DNA from: Demequina zhanjiangensis
GTDB taxonomy: Bacteria > Actinomycetota > Actinomycetes > Actinomycetales > Demequinaceae
Length of the DNA stretch: 64,000 nucleotides
Direction: 5' to 3'
Assembly: GCF_030418315.1 (NCBI RefSeq)
Contig: NZ_JAUHPV010000003.1
Location: 124,001 to 188,000 of the forward strand
Below the pieces are notes generated by a model, which ran no database searches, had not been told where the DNA came from, and was given only the letters and a program-made list of their open reading frames with translations. Positions 16,466-27,567 of the stretch are shown here, one piece after another. The position numbers and the translations under genes are program-made. Each line of letters begins with the position of its first letter. Positions within the stretch are counted from its first letter, which is position 1.

Positions 16466-17376
16466 GCGTGCGCCTCCAGCAGCTCTCGTGCGGCCGGCAG
16501 ATCGTCTGGCGTCTTGAGGGCGACTGCCGGGACGCCCTTCATGCCGCGCTTGGCGAGACCGGTGAGGACCCCGCCGGGCGCTACCTCAAGGATGCCCGTC
16601 ACTCCGAGCTCGAGCATCCGCTCCATGCACAGATCCCAGCGCACGGGGCTTGCGACCTGCGACACCAGGCGCGCGAGCACCTCGTCGCCGGAGTCGACGG
16701 CGGTGCCGTCGGCGTTGGACAGGAGGGTGGCCGTCGGGCGGGTGCGGGCCACGCCTGAGGCGGCGTCGGCGAGGATTTCGACAGCCGGCGCCATGTACGA
16801 GGTGTGGAAGGCGCCGGCGACCTGGAGCTCGACGACGCGAGCGCGGGCGGGCGGCTCCGCGACGAGGGCATCGATCGCGGACTTCGCGCCGGCGGCGACG
16901 ACCTGGCCGCCGCCGTTGGCGTTCGCGGGGGTGAGACCGAGCGACTCGAGCTTCTCGGCGACCTCCTCAGCGACGCCACCGAGCACGGCTGCCATCGAGG
17001 TGGGCTCGGACTGTGCGGCTGCCTGGGCCATGGCCCGGCCGCGGACGGTCACGAGCGAGACGGCGTCGGCGTCGGCGAGCGTGCCCGCAAGTGCGGCCGC
17101 GGCGAACTCGCCCACGCTGTGGCCCGCGACGACTCCAGGCGTGAGCCCCGCGAGGGCCTCCCGGCCGGTGGCGATCGCGGTCGCGACGAGCAGGGGCTGC
17201 GCGATCGCGGTGTCGCGGATCGTGTCAGCGTCGGACGTGGTGCCGTGCGCGATCAGGTCGACCTCTGTGGCATTCGACAAAGCGTGAAGCCTCTGAGCGA
17301 CCGAGTCTAGCTCGAGCCAAGGAAGGAGCATTCCGGGCGTTTGGGCGCCCTGACCGGGGCACAGAACAGCAAGCAT
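16462..17376 (-). CDS. fabD: malonyl-CoA:ACP transacylase
   Basis: Loads malonyl groups onto ACP. The 304-residue protein begins LAVLCPGQGAQ, has the nucleophile S87 in GHSVGE, and a histidine in GAFHTSYM near residue 187. I use ATG 17376; a GTG at 17394 would add six residues and is possible. It is the first gene of the fab operon. A TTGT-N9-ACAA site at 17442-17460, overlapping the end of fasR, probably controls it. Confidence 0.94.
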   Translation of the reverse strand: MLAVLCPGQGAQTPGMLLPWLELDSVAQRLHALSNATEVDLIAHGTTSDADTIRDTAIAQPLLVATAIATGREALAGLTPGVVAGHSVGEFAAAALAGTLADADAVSLVTVRGRAMAQAAAQSEPTSMAAVLGGVAEEVAEKLESLGLTPANANGGGQVVAAGAKSAIDALVAEPPARARVVELQVAGAFHTSYMAPAVEILADAASGVARTRPTATLLSNADGTAVDSGDEVLARLVSQVASPVRWDLCMERMLELGVTGILEVAPGGVLTGLAKRGMKGVPAVALKTPDDLPAARELLEAHA

Positions 17377-17441
17377 GCCTCTAGCGTGCCCCACTTTCGG
17401 GGTCTCGAAGTTCAGGCGCGACGAAGAAAGCGGCGCAATGT

Positions 17442-17460
17442 TTTGTGGATGTCCTACAAG
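17442..17460. promoter_or_regulatory. candidate FasR box upstream of fabD
   Basis: TTTGT and ACAAG half-sites separated by 9 nt (17442-17446, 17456-17460), overlapping the fasR stop codon and about 70 nt before fabD. The same half-sites and spacing recur in front of fasR (18644-18662), with the left arm CTTGT. Confidence 0.5.
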
Positions 17461-18623
17461 GATGGCGGGGTGGACTCACGAAGGCGCCCGAGAGCGAGCG
17501 CGGTGTGAAGCACATGGGCGTCGCGCGTGTGCAGGACATCCCACCCGGTGATCTCGGCGACCTTCTTGAGGCGATACCGCACGGTGTTCGCGTGCACGAA
17601 CATGGTGCGCGCCGTGAGCTCGAGAGACCTCCCGCAGTCCAGGAAGGTGGCGACGGTCTCCTGCAGGGACCCCCCGGCACGTTGGATCGGGTCGTACGCC
17701 ACGTCCAGCAGCCGGTCGCGCGCGTGCGGATCGCCGACGAGCACGCGCTCGGGGAGGAGGTCGTCGGCGTGCACCGGGCGCGGCGCGAGCGCCCATGCGG
17801 GAGCGGCAGTCGCTCCCGCGATCGCCGCGCGCGTCGCGCGCGCGACCTCCTGGAGCGTCGCCGCGGGAGGCCCGAGCACCACGGGGCCGGGACCGAACAC
17901 CTGGAGCAGCTGCTGCGCGATCGCCTCGTGGTCCTCATCCGACCGTGCGACCACCACGAGGTCGTCGCCGTGGATGCCCACGAGCGCGTTCCCCGCGGCA
18001 CGCCGGATCGCGCGGCGCACCTCCGCGGACTCGACCTCACCCAGAGTGCTGCCCGTGGTGCCGACCATGACGAGGGTGGGTCCCGGCTTCCAACCCAGAG
18101 CTGCAGCGCGGGACGGGATCGCGTCATCCACCTCTCCGCGCACCAGGGCGTCGACCACGAGCGCCTCGATCCTGGCGTCCCATGCGCCGCGGGACTCGGC
18201 GGCGCGCGCATAGACCTCGGCGGCCGAGAAGGCGATCTCGCGCGAGTAGCGCAGCACAGCCTCGCGGAGAAGCTGCTCCGCGCCGGGTGCGGCGAAGTCG
18301 TCGGCGTGGCCCTCCACGACCTTCACCGCGGTGCGCACGATCGCGAGGGCGTGCTGGAGCGAGATCACACGCGTCAGCTCGGGCGGCGCCGCGGCGAACA
18401 CCTCCATGGCGGACCGGGTCGTCTCGGACCTGTCGGCGAACCACGTGACGAAGGAGTCGATGCCCGCCTGGGCGACGATTCCCACCCAGGAGCGCTCGCG
18501 CGCGGGAAGCTCGCGGAACCAGTGATAGTCGGCGTCGAGAGACTTGAGCGCTGCGGTGGCGAGCTGTCCGCTGCCTGCCCTCAGCCGGCGCAGCGTCTCC
18601 GCACGGGGATCGGTCGAGGACAT
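17454..18623 (-). CDS. fasR: PucR-type transcriptional regulator of fatty acid synthesis
   Basis: A 389-residue regulator with a long N-terminal helical domain (about 1-170), a GGDEF-like central domain (about 170-285) and a C-terminal PucR-type HTH (TARTMFVHANTVRYRLKKV, about 330-350). In Streptomyces coelicolor, FasR sits directly upstream of fabD-fabH-acpP-fabF and activates them, and gene order here is the same. ATG 18623 is chosen over an upstream in-frame start because a TAGGAT box (minus strand, 18636-18631) lies 7 nt before it. Its promoter carries a 9-bp inverted repeat, suggesting self-control. Confidence 0.88.
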   Translation of the reverse strand: MSSTDPRAETLRRLRAGSGQLATAALKSLDADYHWFRELPARERSWVGIVAQAGIDSFVTWFADRSETTRSAMEVFAAAPPELTRVISLQHALAIVRTAVKVVEGHADDFAAPGAEQLLREAVLRYSREIAFSAAEVYARAAESRGAWDARIEALVVDALVRGEVDDAIPSRAAALGWKPGPTLVMVGTTGSTLGEVESAEVRRAIRRAAGNALVGIHGDDLVVVARSDEDHEAIAQQLLQVFGPGPVVLGPPAATLQEVARATRAAIAGATAAPAWALAPRPVHADDLLPERVLVGDPHARDRLLDVAYDPIQRAGGSLQETVATFLDCGRSLELTARTMFVHANTVRYRLKKVAEITGWDVLHTRDAHVLHTALALGRLRESTPPSL

Positions 18624-18639
18624 GACGACGATCCTAGAC

Positions 18640-18695
18640 CCGACTTGTGCGGACCCCACAAGTCGGTGCCCCCCATTTGGGGGGAAAACTTGTGG
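18640..18695. promoter_or_regulatory. overlapping inverted repeats in the fasR promoter
   Basis: CCGACTTGT (18640-18648) and ACAAGTCGG (18658-18666) form a perfect 9-bp repeat with a 9-nt spacer over the expected -35 region of fasR. The right arm also pairs with a third copy, CCACAAGT (18656-18663) with ACTTGTGG (18688-18695), around a C6/G6 hairpin (18669-18684). Confidence 0.55.
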
Positions 18696-18848
18696 CGGGT
18701 GACACGAAGTGCCTGGTCTGGGGACTGCGCTTTCCCCAGGATGCTGTGGAAACCACCAAGTCTGGAGGTCCGGTCGCCTGTCCTCGGGACGCATCGGGTG
18801 CGGCACCGCCGTCGTCCGTCTAGCGTGGGCTCTGACGGAGGTGGTGCG

Positions 18849-19697
18849 ATGCGAGCGCGGCCCAAGCCCTGGGTGGGCGCGACCCTGGGTCTGCTGCTCG
18901 CGCTGACCGGCGTCGCGTTGCTCAGCGTGCTCGGCGTGTACCCCGCCGAGCGGGTGCTCGTCTGGGGTGCCTCGGCCGTCGGCGTGCTGCTGGGAGGCCT
19001 GTTGCTGACCCAGCGCCCGTCGCTCGCACGGCGCAGGATGCTCGTGGTCACAGTGGTCGCTGGAGTCGCCGCCTCGGTGGCCGTCACCGGCGCCTCCGCG
19101 GCGACGCAGGGCGGGGCGATCGCCGACGGATGCACGCTCACGGCGACCTCGAACCTCGAGAGGGAGCCGGTATCGCCGTCCGACACGACGGCGCTCGATC
19201 CGTTCGAGGTCGCGCCCGACGGGTGGATCGCCTGGGAGGCAGGGTCGCAGACTGTGCTCACGGACGCGGCGACAAGCATCGGCCTGCGCGTGGGGGGTTT
19301 CGACATCACGCTCTGGGAGGGCGCCTACGAGAACACGGAGCAGGTCACCGAGCTCTCAGGGACCGAGCTGGTGCAGCGCCGCATGTCGGCGTTCTACGAC
19401 CGCTTCGGCGTCCCCTTCAGCGGCGTGTACCGGGCCGTCGGCACGCTCGACGCGAGGCAGGGGTCGTGCGAGACCGACCTGTATCTGCGCGTCGCGCCGG
19501 AGACGCCGCTCAGCGGATGGTTGCTGCTGAGCCTGTGGGCGGGCCTCGCTGCGGTGGCGCTCGCGCTCCTGGTGCTCACCTGGGATGTGCGCAGCTCGAT
19601 CCGCGACGCCGACGCGTACGAGCGGGCAGCGCACGGGCCGGGCGACGCGGAGAGCGCGCCTTCGGGAGTCTGGCCTGAGCTCGACGAGGGCGACTGA
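18849..19697 (+). CDS. hypothetical membrane protein
   Basis: A 282-residue protein with three N-terminal hydrophobic helices (about 10-30, 36-54 and 65-86), an extracytoplasmic domain of about 130 residues with two cysteines (DGCTLT and GSCETD, possibly disulfide-linked), and a final helix near 225-245 before an acidic cytoplasmic tail. No known family is recognised. GGAGGTGG precedes the ATG. It is transcribed divergently from fasR and converges on aceE, separated by a terminator. Confidence 0.8.
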   Translation: MRARPKPWVGATLGLLLALTGVALLSVLGVYPAERVLVWGASAVGVLLGGLLLTQRPSLARRRMLVVTVVAGVAASVAVTGASAATQGGAIADGCTLTATSNLEREPVSPSDTTALDPFEVAPDGWIAWEAGSQTVLTDAATSIGLRVGGFDITLWEGAYENTEQVTELSGTELVQRRMSAFYDRFGVPFSGVYRAVGTLDARQGSCETDLYLRVAPETPLSGWLLLSLWAGLAAVALALLVLTWDVRSSIRDADAYERAAHGPGDAESAPSGVWPELDEGD

Positions 19698-19762
19698 GCG
19701 CACCGCAGGTGGGAACGGCGCTCCGGACGCATGGTGACGCGGGAGTGCACGGGCACCTACGA

Positions 19763-19800
19763 CGGGAGCCCCGCCGCGCTGTGCGCTGACGGGGCTCCCG
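19763..19800. terminator. terminator between the membrane protein gene and aceE
   Basis: A perfect 11-bp stem (19763-19773 with 19790-19800) and a 16-nt loop; the outer CACCT/AGGTG pairs (19755-19759, 19801-19805) can extend it. It serves converging genes. Confidence 0.75.
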
Positions 19801-19815
19801 AGGTGTGACGTGAGG

Positions 19816-22530
<2,715 letters not shown>

Positions 22531-22799
22531 GGGTCCTCTTCCTGTCGCGGGCGCGGGGTGCTGCGCCGCCGTGTATCGGGGAATGCGGGTATAGCCGCTC
22601 TCCGAGCCATTCTGGTCATCTTCGGTCGCGTTGTCACGCCGGGCCAGGGCCGGAGGGTCGTGCGGGGACCGACGCACAGTATCACCGTTGGGCCCTTGGT
22701 CCCGTACCCGCTGATTGCACGCCTCGGGCGCTGACCTCTACGCTGTCCTGAAGACGCGTCGGACGGCGCGGCTTCGACGAGGAAGGGAGCGCCGCCACC

Positions 22800-23228
22800 G
22801 TGGCGACACAGGAGGACGCGACGGCTGCTGACAGCAGCGTCGCCGCAAGGCTGGGCCTGAAGCACGGCCATGTCATCCAGGAGTTCGGCTACGACGACGA
22901 CGTCGACTCGAATCTGCGCGAAGCGATCGAGAAGGTCACCGGCGAGTCGCTCGCCGACGAGGACTACGGGGACGTCACCGACGGTGCCCTCGTGTGGTTC
23001 CGCGACGGCGACGACGACCTCGCGGACCTGCTCATGGACGTTCAGTCGTTGCTTGACGACGGACGTCCCGTCTGGCTGCTGACGCCCAAGGCGGGCAGCG
23101 CTGGCGCGGTGGAGCCGCGCGACGTCGAGGAGTCCTCGTCGCTCGCAGGGCTTCACGCCACCTCGACCTTCGTGGTCGGATCCGGCTGGTGGTGCACCCA
23201 GCTCGTCGAGAAGGGTCGCAGCAAGTGA
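22800..23228 (+). CDS. DUF3052 family protein
   Basis: A 142-residue acidic protein that matches in full the actinobacterial DUF3052 family, with ARLGLKHGHVIQEFGYDDDVD, DGALVWFRDGDDDLADLLMD and the ending VVGSGWWCTQLVEKG. Function unknown. A GTG start follows GAGGAAGGGAG. The stop overlaps the peroxiredoxin start (GTGA). The arrangement DUF3052-AhpE next to aceE is conserved in mycobacteria and others, hinting at a role near the peroxiredoxin or pyruvate metabolism. Confidence 0.92.
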   Translation: MATQEDATAADSSVAARLGLKHGHVIQEFGYDDDVDSNLREAIEKVTGESLADEDYGDVTDGALVWFRDGDDDLADLLMDVQSLLDDGRPVWLLTPKAGSAGAVEPRDVEESSSLAGLHATSTFVVGSGWWCTQLVEKGRSK

Positions 23229-23689
23229 CGAACCCGCTCGTCGGCCATCCCGCCCCGGCCTTCGAGCTCACGGACCAGAACGGGCGCACCGTCACGCTCG
23301 CGAGCCTCAAGGGTCGCGCCGTGCTGCTCGTGTTCGTGCCGTTCGCCTTCTCGGACACGTGCACGAACGAGCTCGTGGATCTGCGAGACGCAACGGACCT
23401 GCGCGAGCGAGACGACCTCGAGGTGCTGGTCGTGTCCTGCGACTCGATGTATTCGCTGAAGGCGTGGGCCGACACCCACGGCTACCGGAGCCTGCTGCTG
23501 AGCGACTTCTGGCCCCACGGCGACGCCTCGCGCGACTACGGGGTGTTCAACCCGCGTAAGGGCCTCGCGACCCGCGGCACCTTCCTCATCGACGCCGAGG
23601 GCGTGGTCCGCTGGGCCGTGGTCAACCCCACCGGCGAGGCGAGGGACGTGGACGACTACCGCCGAGAGGTGGCCGCGCTGCTCGACTAG
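23225..23689 (+). CDS. ahpE: AhpE-type peroxiredoxin
   Basis: A thiol peroxidase that reduces peroxides. The 154-residue thioredoxin-fold protein has the peroxidatic cysteine C46 in FVPFAFSDTCTNEL; the T-x-x-C pattern is kept. A second cysteine at 72 (VVSCDSMYS) might act as an intramolecular partner. RGTFLIDAEGVVRW is the usual C-terminal strand. GTG 23225 overlaps the DUF3052 stop. The family name is by likeness to mycobacterial AhpE and by the same gene neighbourhood. Confidence 0.88.
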   Translation: MTNPLVGHPAPAFELTDQNGRTVTLASLKGRAVLLVFVPFAFSDTCTNELVDLRDATDLRERDDLEVLVVSCDSMYSLKAWADTHGYRSLLLSDFWPHGDASRDYGVFNPRKGLATRGTFLIDAEGVVRWAVVNPTGEARDVDDYRREVAALLD

Positions 23690-23747
23690 CGTGCGGTGCG
23701 GGCGGCACCTCCATCGCCGTCCGCGATAGGGGACAATAGGTCCCCGC

Positions 23748-23821
23748 GGGCCCTTAGCTCAGTTGGTTAGAGCACTGCGTTTACACCGCAGGTGTCGTCG
23801 GTTCGAGTCCGGCAGGGCCCA
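23748..23821 (+). tRNA. tRNA-Val (UAC)
   Basis: A 74-nt cloverleaf with acceptor GGGCCCT/AGGGCCC, anticodon stem CTGCG/CGCAG around loop TTTACAC (anticodon TAC), T-arm CGGTTCGAGTCCG and discriminator A. CCA is not encoded. A -10-like GACAAT at 23732-23737 lies 10 nt upstream. Confidence 0.95.
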
Positions 23822-23829
23822 CTGCATTC

Positions 23830-23877
23830 ATCTCCCACATGCCGTAGCGCAGCGTTCTGCGCGCCGGCGTGTGAGAT
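23830..23877 (+). terminator. stem-loop after tRNA-Val, in the protease leader
   Basis: A core stem GCGCAG/CTGCGC (23847-23852, 23857-23862) with a CGTT loop sits inside an imperfect outer stem (23830-23844 with 23864-23877). It probably ends the tRNA transcript; it could also fold in the 5' leader of the protease mRNA. Confidence 0.5.
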
Positions 23878-23927
23878 ATCTGCGATTCAGTGACATTCGG
23901 CGCCGTGCTGCCGAAGGGAACACCGCT

Positions 23928-26150
23928 ATGGGTTCTCACGACACGGCCAGGCGCCGCACCGCACCGAAGTCCCCGCACGTCCGCGGCATCGTGTCCGCGC
24001 GCGTGCCCGTCCTGCGACGCGCGCGTCCCGCGATCAGCGCCGCTCTCGCTCTCGCGCTCGCGTCCGCGGGGCTGGCGACGGCTTCCGCAGACACCTGGGA
24101 CGGTTCCGTCTCGGGCGAGCTGCTGGAGGTCATCATCGAGACCGACGGCTCCCCGACCGAGGAGCACGTGGTCGTCGCCGACGACGGTGAGGTCTCGCGG
24201 GTGCAGGGAGAGGTCCTCGACCAGATCGACCCAGGCTCCACCGTCGAGGTGACGGTGTCCGGCGCCGACGTCGAATCGGCGACCGTGCTCGGACCCGCGT
24301 CCGAGACTGTGGCGCTCAGCGCTCACCACGCCTATGTGGTGGCCATCGACGATCCGAGCGCCTCGGGTGACGTCGCGCTCTCGAGCGCGGTGGCGAACAC
24401 CGAGTACGCCGCCGACTACTGGGTGCGAGAGGCGCGTGGAGCGATCACGGGCTTCGACGTCGCCGACTCCACCACGCTCACGTGGAGCGGCTCGTGCTCG
24501 GCCACGTACTCGCAGCTGTGGAGCACTGCGGCCGCCGAGTTCCCTGGGGTGAGCTTCTCAGGTTCCGGGAATCACCTGATCGTGTACACCCCTAGCGCCT
24601 GCTCGTACAGCTATGCGGGCGTCGCGACAGTCGGGTCGATGCCCGCCGGCGGCTATGTTCACATCTCCTCGCTCAGCCCGTCGACCACGGTCCACGAGCT
24701 CGGGCACAACCTCGGCCTGGGCCACTCCAACGCTCTGTGGGGCGACCCCTACGGCGCGTACGGCTTCGCTGAGTACTACGGCGTGTACGGGCCGCAGGCC
24801 GGATCGATCGGCTCCCTCCAGCCGGGTGCGCTGGACGCCGCGTACCGCGCCTTCCTCGACCTGCCGGGCTGGCAGTCCCAGACCGAGACCGTGACGGTCG
24901 ACCCCGAGCTCCGGGAGGAACGCACCCTCACGCTGACGGAGACCACGTCCGGCACGGGCATCACTGCGATCACGCTCGTCGACGACTCCGACGGTTCGCG
25001 GTACTTCCTCGACTTCCGCAGCGGCCAGGGGGTCGACTCCGGCGCGTTCTACCCGCTGTCCTACTCGAAGCTCAGCGTGCAGGGCCTGCTGGCGGACTAC
25101 TCGCCCGGAGTGGTGGTCACGTGGGTGCCGGGCGGCCGGGACGTCGAGATCGTCGGCGTGGCCGACGGATCCGACCTGTGGACGTCGTTCCAGGTCGGTG
25201 ACACCTACACCGCCCCCGACGGTCTGTTCTCGATGACGGTGACCTCCGCCACCGCGAGCACCGCCACCGTCGAGGTCGTCACCAGCCCCGGCGCGATCCC
25301 GACAGTGCCGTCCACCACGACCGTGACCGTCCCTCCCGTGTATGCCGGAAGCGCGCCGCAGGCGTCGGTGACGGTGAGCTCGGACGAGGTCCCCACCGGG
25401 ACCGTCGACATCTATGTGGACGGCGTGCTCCGCAGGTCCGGCACCCTCGTGGCCGGCGAGGCGACGCTGTCCCTGCCGACCACGCTCACGGTCGGCGACC
25501 ACGCCGTCCGGGCCGTGTACTCCGGGGCGCCAGGCATCGCCGCGTCCGAGTCGACCGCCACCGCGACCGTGCAGGCGCGTCCGACCCTGTCCGTCGCGGC
25601 GAGCGCACGGCCCTCGTGGGAGGGCAGAGGGATGCGCGTCGAGATCTCAGTGTCCGGCACGCAGGGCAAGGGCGGCGTCGTGACCGTCTCCCACGGAGGT
25701 CGGTCGTGGAGCGGCAGCGTCGACGTGGACGGCAACGCTCTCGTGACGCTGCCGAAGACCTGGACCGCCGGTATCCGGCCGCTGACCGTCGTCTACAAAG
25801 GCCCGTCCTCCGTCGGTTCCGCCCAGACCTCGCTCGTGGGCATCACGCTGCAGGTGAACCGACCCGTGGTGCTCGACAAGGTGCGCGGGCCGGCGCCGTC
25901 CCAGGACCTGTCCGCGACCAGCGACGGCTCAGATCAGGCTGGCACGTGGCAGGACGAGGCGATCGCGTCCGACGCGGCTGCGGGCCGGAGCACGGATCTG
26001 TACGGCGAGGTCGAGCCGACCACGGCGCCTTCGGATCTCACGGCGGAGGGTGCCCAGTCGTTCCCGGAGGCCGTGTCCGCCGCCCTGTGCACGACCGAGG
26101 CGGGCTGCGCCGACGCACGTGATTACACGATGCGGTTCATCCTCCGCTAG
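23928..26150 (+). CDS. secreted metzincin-like zinc metalloprotease with Ig-like domains
   Basis: A 740-residue exported protein. Residues 1-55 form a long Arg-rich signal peptide. The catalytic zinc motif HELGHNLGLGH (H256, E257, H260, H266) follows the metzincin pattern HExxHxxGxxH. The segment after it (DPYGAYGFAEYYGVYG) resembles M11-type proteases but has Tyr where the Met-turn methionine is expected. Beyond about residue 450 are Ig-like repeats (PTGTVDIYVDGVLR, TLTVGDHAVRAVYSG) and a polar tail with two late cysteines. ATG 23928 follows GAAGGGA. The substrate is unknown. It stands alone after tRNA-Val. Confidence 0.85.
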   Translation: MGSHDTARRRTAPKSPHVRGIVSARVPVLRRARPAISAALALALASAGLATASADTWDGSVSGELLEVIIETDGSPTEEHVVVADDGEVSRVQGEVLDQIDPGSTVEVTVSGADVESATVLGPASETVALSAHHAYVVAIDDPSASGDVALSSAVANTEYAADYWVREARGAITGFDVADSTTLTWSGSCSATYSQLWSTAAAEFPGVSFSGSGNHLIVYTPSACSYSYAGVATVGSMPAGGYVHISSLSPSTTVHELGHNLGLGHSNALWGDPYGAYGFAEYYGVYGPQAGSIGSLQPGALDAAYRAFLDLPGWQSQTETVTVDPELREERTLTLTETTSGTGITAITLVDDSDGSRYFLDFRSGQGVDSGAFYPLSYSKLSVQGLLADYSPGVVVTWVPGGRDVEIVGVADGSDLWTSFQVGDTYTAPDGLFSMTVTSATASTATVEVVTSPGAIPTVPSTTTVTVPPVYAGSAPQASVTVSSDEVPTGTVDIYVDGVLRRSGTLVAGEATLSLPTTLTVGDHAVRAVYSGAPGIAASESTATATVQARPTLSVAASARPSWEGRGMRVEISVSGTQGKGGVVTVSHGGRSWSGSVDVDGNALVTLPKTWTAGIRPLTVVYKGPSSVGSAQTSLVGITLQVNRPVVLDKVRGPAPSQDLSATSDGSDQAGTWQDEAIASDAAAGRSTDLYGEVEPTTAPSDLTAEGAQSFPEAVSAALCTTEAGCADARDYTMRFILR

Positions 26151-26162
26151 TCGCGCGAGAGA

Positions 26163-26471
26163 TCAGTCCTGGAGGCTCGGAGCGGGGCGTGACGCCTCGT
26201 GGCTCACCACGTCGAAGCCATGCGGCGGGCGGCTCTTCGCGATGTAGAGGGCCATCGCCGCGGGGTACGCGAGTCCGCACGTGCCGAGCACGACAGCGAG
26301 GACGCTGAGGCGTGCGTCGCCTGGCTCCACCACGGCGGCCACGGCGATGGCTCCGATCACTCCGATCGCCGCCGCCGCGAGGGACGGGGCGAGCTCGGTG
26401 GTCCAGAAGCGGGCGTGATCGCGTACGTTCCATCGGCGCACGGACAGGGTCACTACCGACTCGGACGTCAT
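26163..26471 (-). CDS. small hypothetical membrane protein
   Basis: A 102-residue protein, MTSESVVTLSVRRWNVRDHARFW, with two transmembrane helices (about 28-48 and 58-80) and a polar C-terminus. ATG 26471 follows GGAG; an upstream ATG at 26495 is possible. It converges on the protease gene with a 12-nt gap. No family is recognised. Confidence 0.6.
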   Translation of the reverse strand: MTSESVVTLSVRRWNVRDHARFWTTELAPSLAAAAIGVIGAIAVAAVVEPGDARLSVLAVVLGTCGLAYPAAMALYIAKSRPPHGFDVVSHEASRPAPSLQD

Positions 26472-26682
26472 CGCGAGGGCTCCAGTCTGCGGCATCGTGC
26501 CGCGTCGTTCGCTGCCTCCCTGGCCGGGAGGCGGGTACCCCGCCCATCGGCACGCGGCGCTCCGATGCAAGTGAAAAAGCCAGGCACATTCATGCGAAGC
26601 GGCACCGGCTCGGATCGCCTTCCCCGCCGCTGGGCCTGAGGAACGCTAGCCTCGGTGGAGACGGCCGACGCGGGAGGGACCG

Positions 26683-27558
26683 ATGGCGCTGAACCAGCTC
26701 AGCGAGCTGACGAGCGGAAGCAAGTACGAGGCGTACGCGCGTCGGTTCGACCCCGCGATGGCGGCCCTGGCCCTGGTCTTCCTCGGCGTGTGGTCGGCCA
26801 GGATCATCGCCTACGAGGTGCTTCCCCACAGCGTGCGGGTCACTTTGCTGGCGGTCCAGGGGTGGATCTGGATCGTCTTCCTCGTCGACCTGATCATCCG
26901 CACCGTCCTGTCGGAGAAGTCCTGGCGCTACCTCTGGACCCACCCGCTGGACGTGATCGCGGTGCTCCTGCCCGCCGCGCGGCCGCTCAAGATCCTCTCC
27001 GTGTTCACGCAGGGCACGTCGATCCTCTCCTCTCAGGGGCGGATGAAGACCATGCAGGCGGTCGTGCTCTCCACGATCCTGCTGCTCTGGATCGGCTCCG
27101 TGTGGGTGCTGTCCGCCGAGCGCGAGGTGGCGGACTCGGCGATCAACACTTTCGGCGATGCGCTGTGGTGGGCCTTCGTGACGGTGACCACCGTCGGCTA
27201 CGGCGACTACGCACCGGTGAGCGTCACCGGTCGCATGGTCGCCGGAGGGATGATGCTGCTTGGCATCGCCCTCATCGGTGTGGTGACGGCCTCGGTCGCC
27301 GCCTGGTTCGTCTCGGTCACCTCCGGGGACGAGGAGGAGAAGCGGGATGCCGAGGAGGCCGACCGGGACATGGAGGCTCTCCAGATCGCTGAGGAGCGCC
27401 AGGCCGAGATGCTCGGTCGCATTCAGACGCTCGAGGCGAAGATCGACGTGCTGCTCGCCCACGGAGAGCACCCCGACGCCATCCGCGGTACGCGGTCCGC
27501 CGGCTCGACCTCCGCCGGCGCCTCACCCGAGGCCCCGAAGGAGGGCGAGGGGCAGTAG
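26683..27558 (+). CDS. voltage-gated-type potassium channel
   Basis: A 291-residue ion channel with a Kv-like plan: four N-terminal helices (about 24-125, without a clear Arg-rich S4), a pore region with the potassium selectivity filter TVGYGD (about residues 170-175) flanked by S5 and S6, and a cytoplasmic coiled coil (about 212-265, EEEKRDAEEADRDMEALQIA). A GGGAGGGACC site precedes the ATG. It starts a plus-strand run of four genes and ends 9 nt before the Nif3-like gene. Confidence 0.9.
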   Translation: MALNQLSELTSGSKYEAYARRFDPAMAALALVFLGVWSARIIAYEVLPHSVRVTLLAVQGWIWIVFLVDLIIRTVLSEKSWRYLWTHPLDVIAVLLPAARPLKILSVFTQGTSILSSQGRMKTMQAVVLSTILLLWIGSVWVLSAEREVADSAINTFGDALWWAFVTVTTVGYGDYAPVSVTGRMVAGGMMLLGIALIGVVTASVAAWFVSVTSGDEEEKRDAEEADRDMEALQIAEERQAEMLGRIQTLEAKIDVLLAHGEHPDAIRGTRSAGSTSAGASPEAPKEGEGQ

Positions 27559-27567
27559 CGTGGAGCC

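Noticed and set aside
13853-17376. Polyketide or secondary-metabolite cluster
   Set aside because: The genes are single-domain fatty acid synthesis enzymes in the standard actinobacterial order, with fasR upstream.
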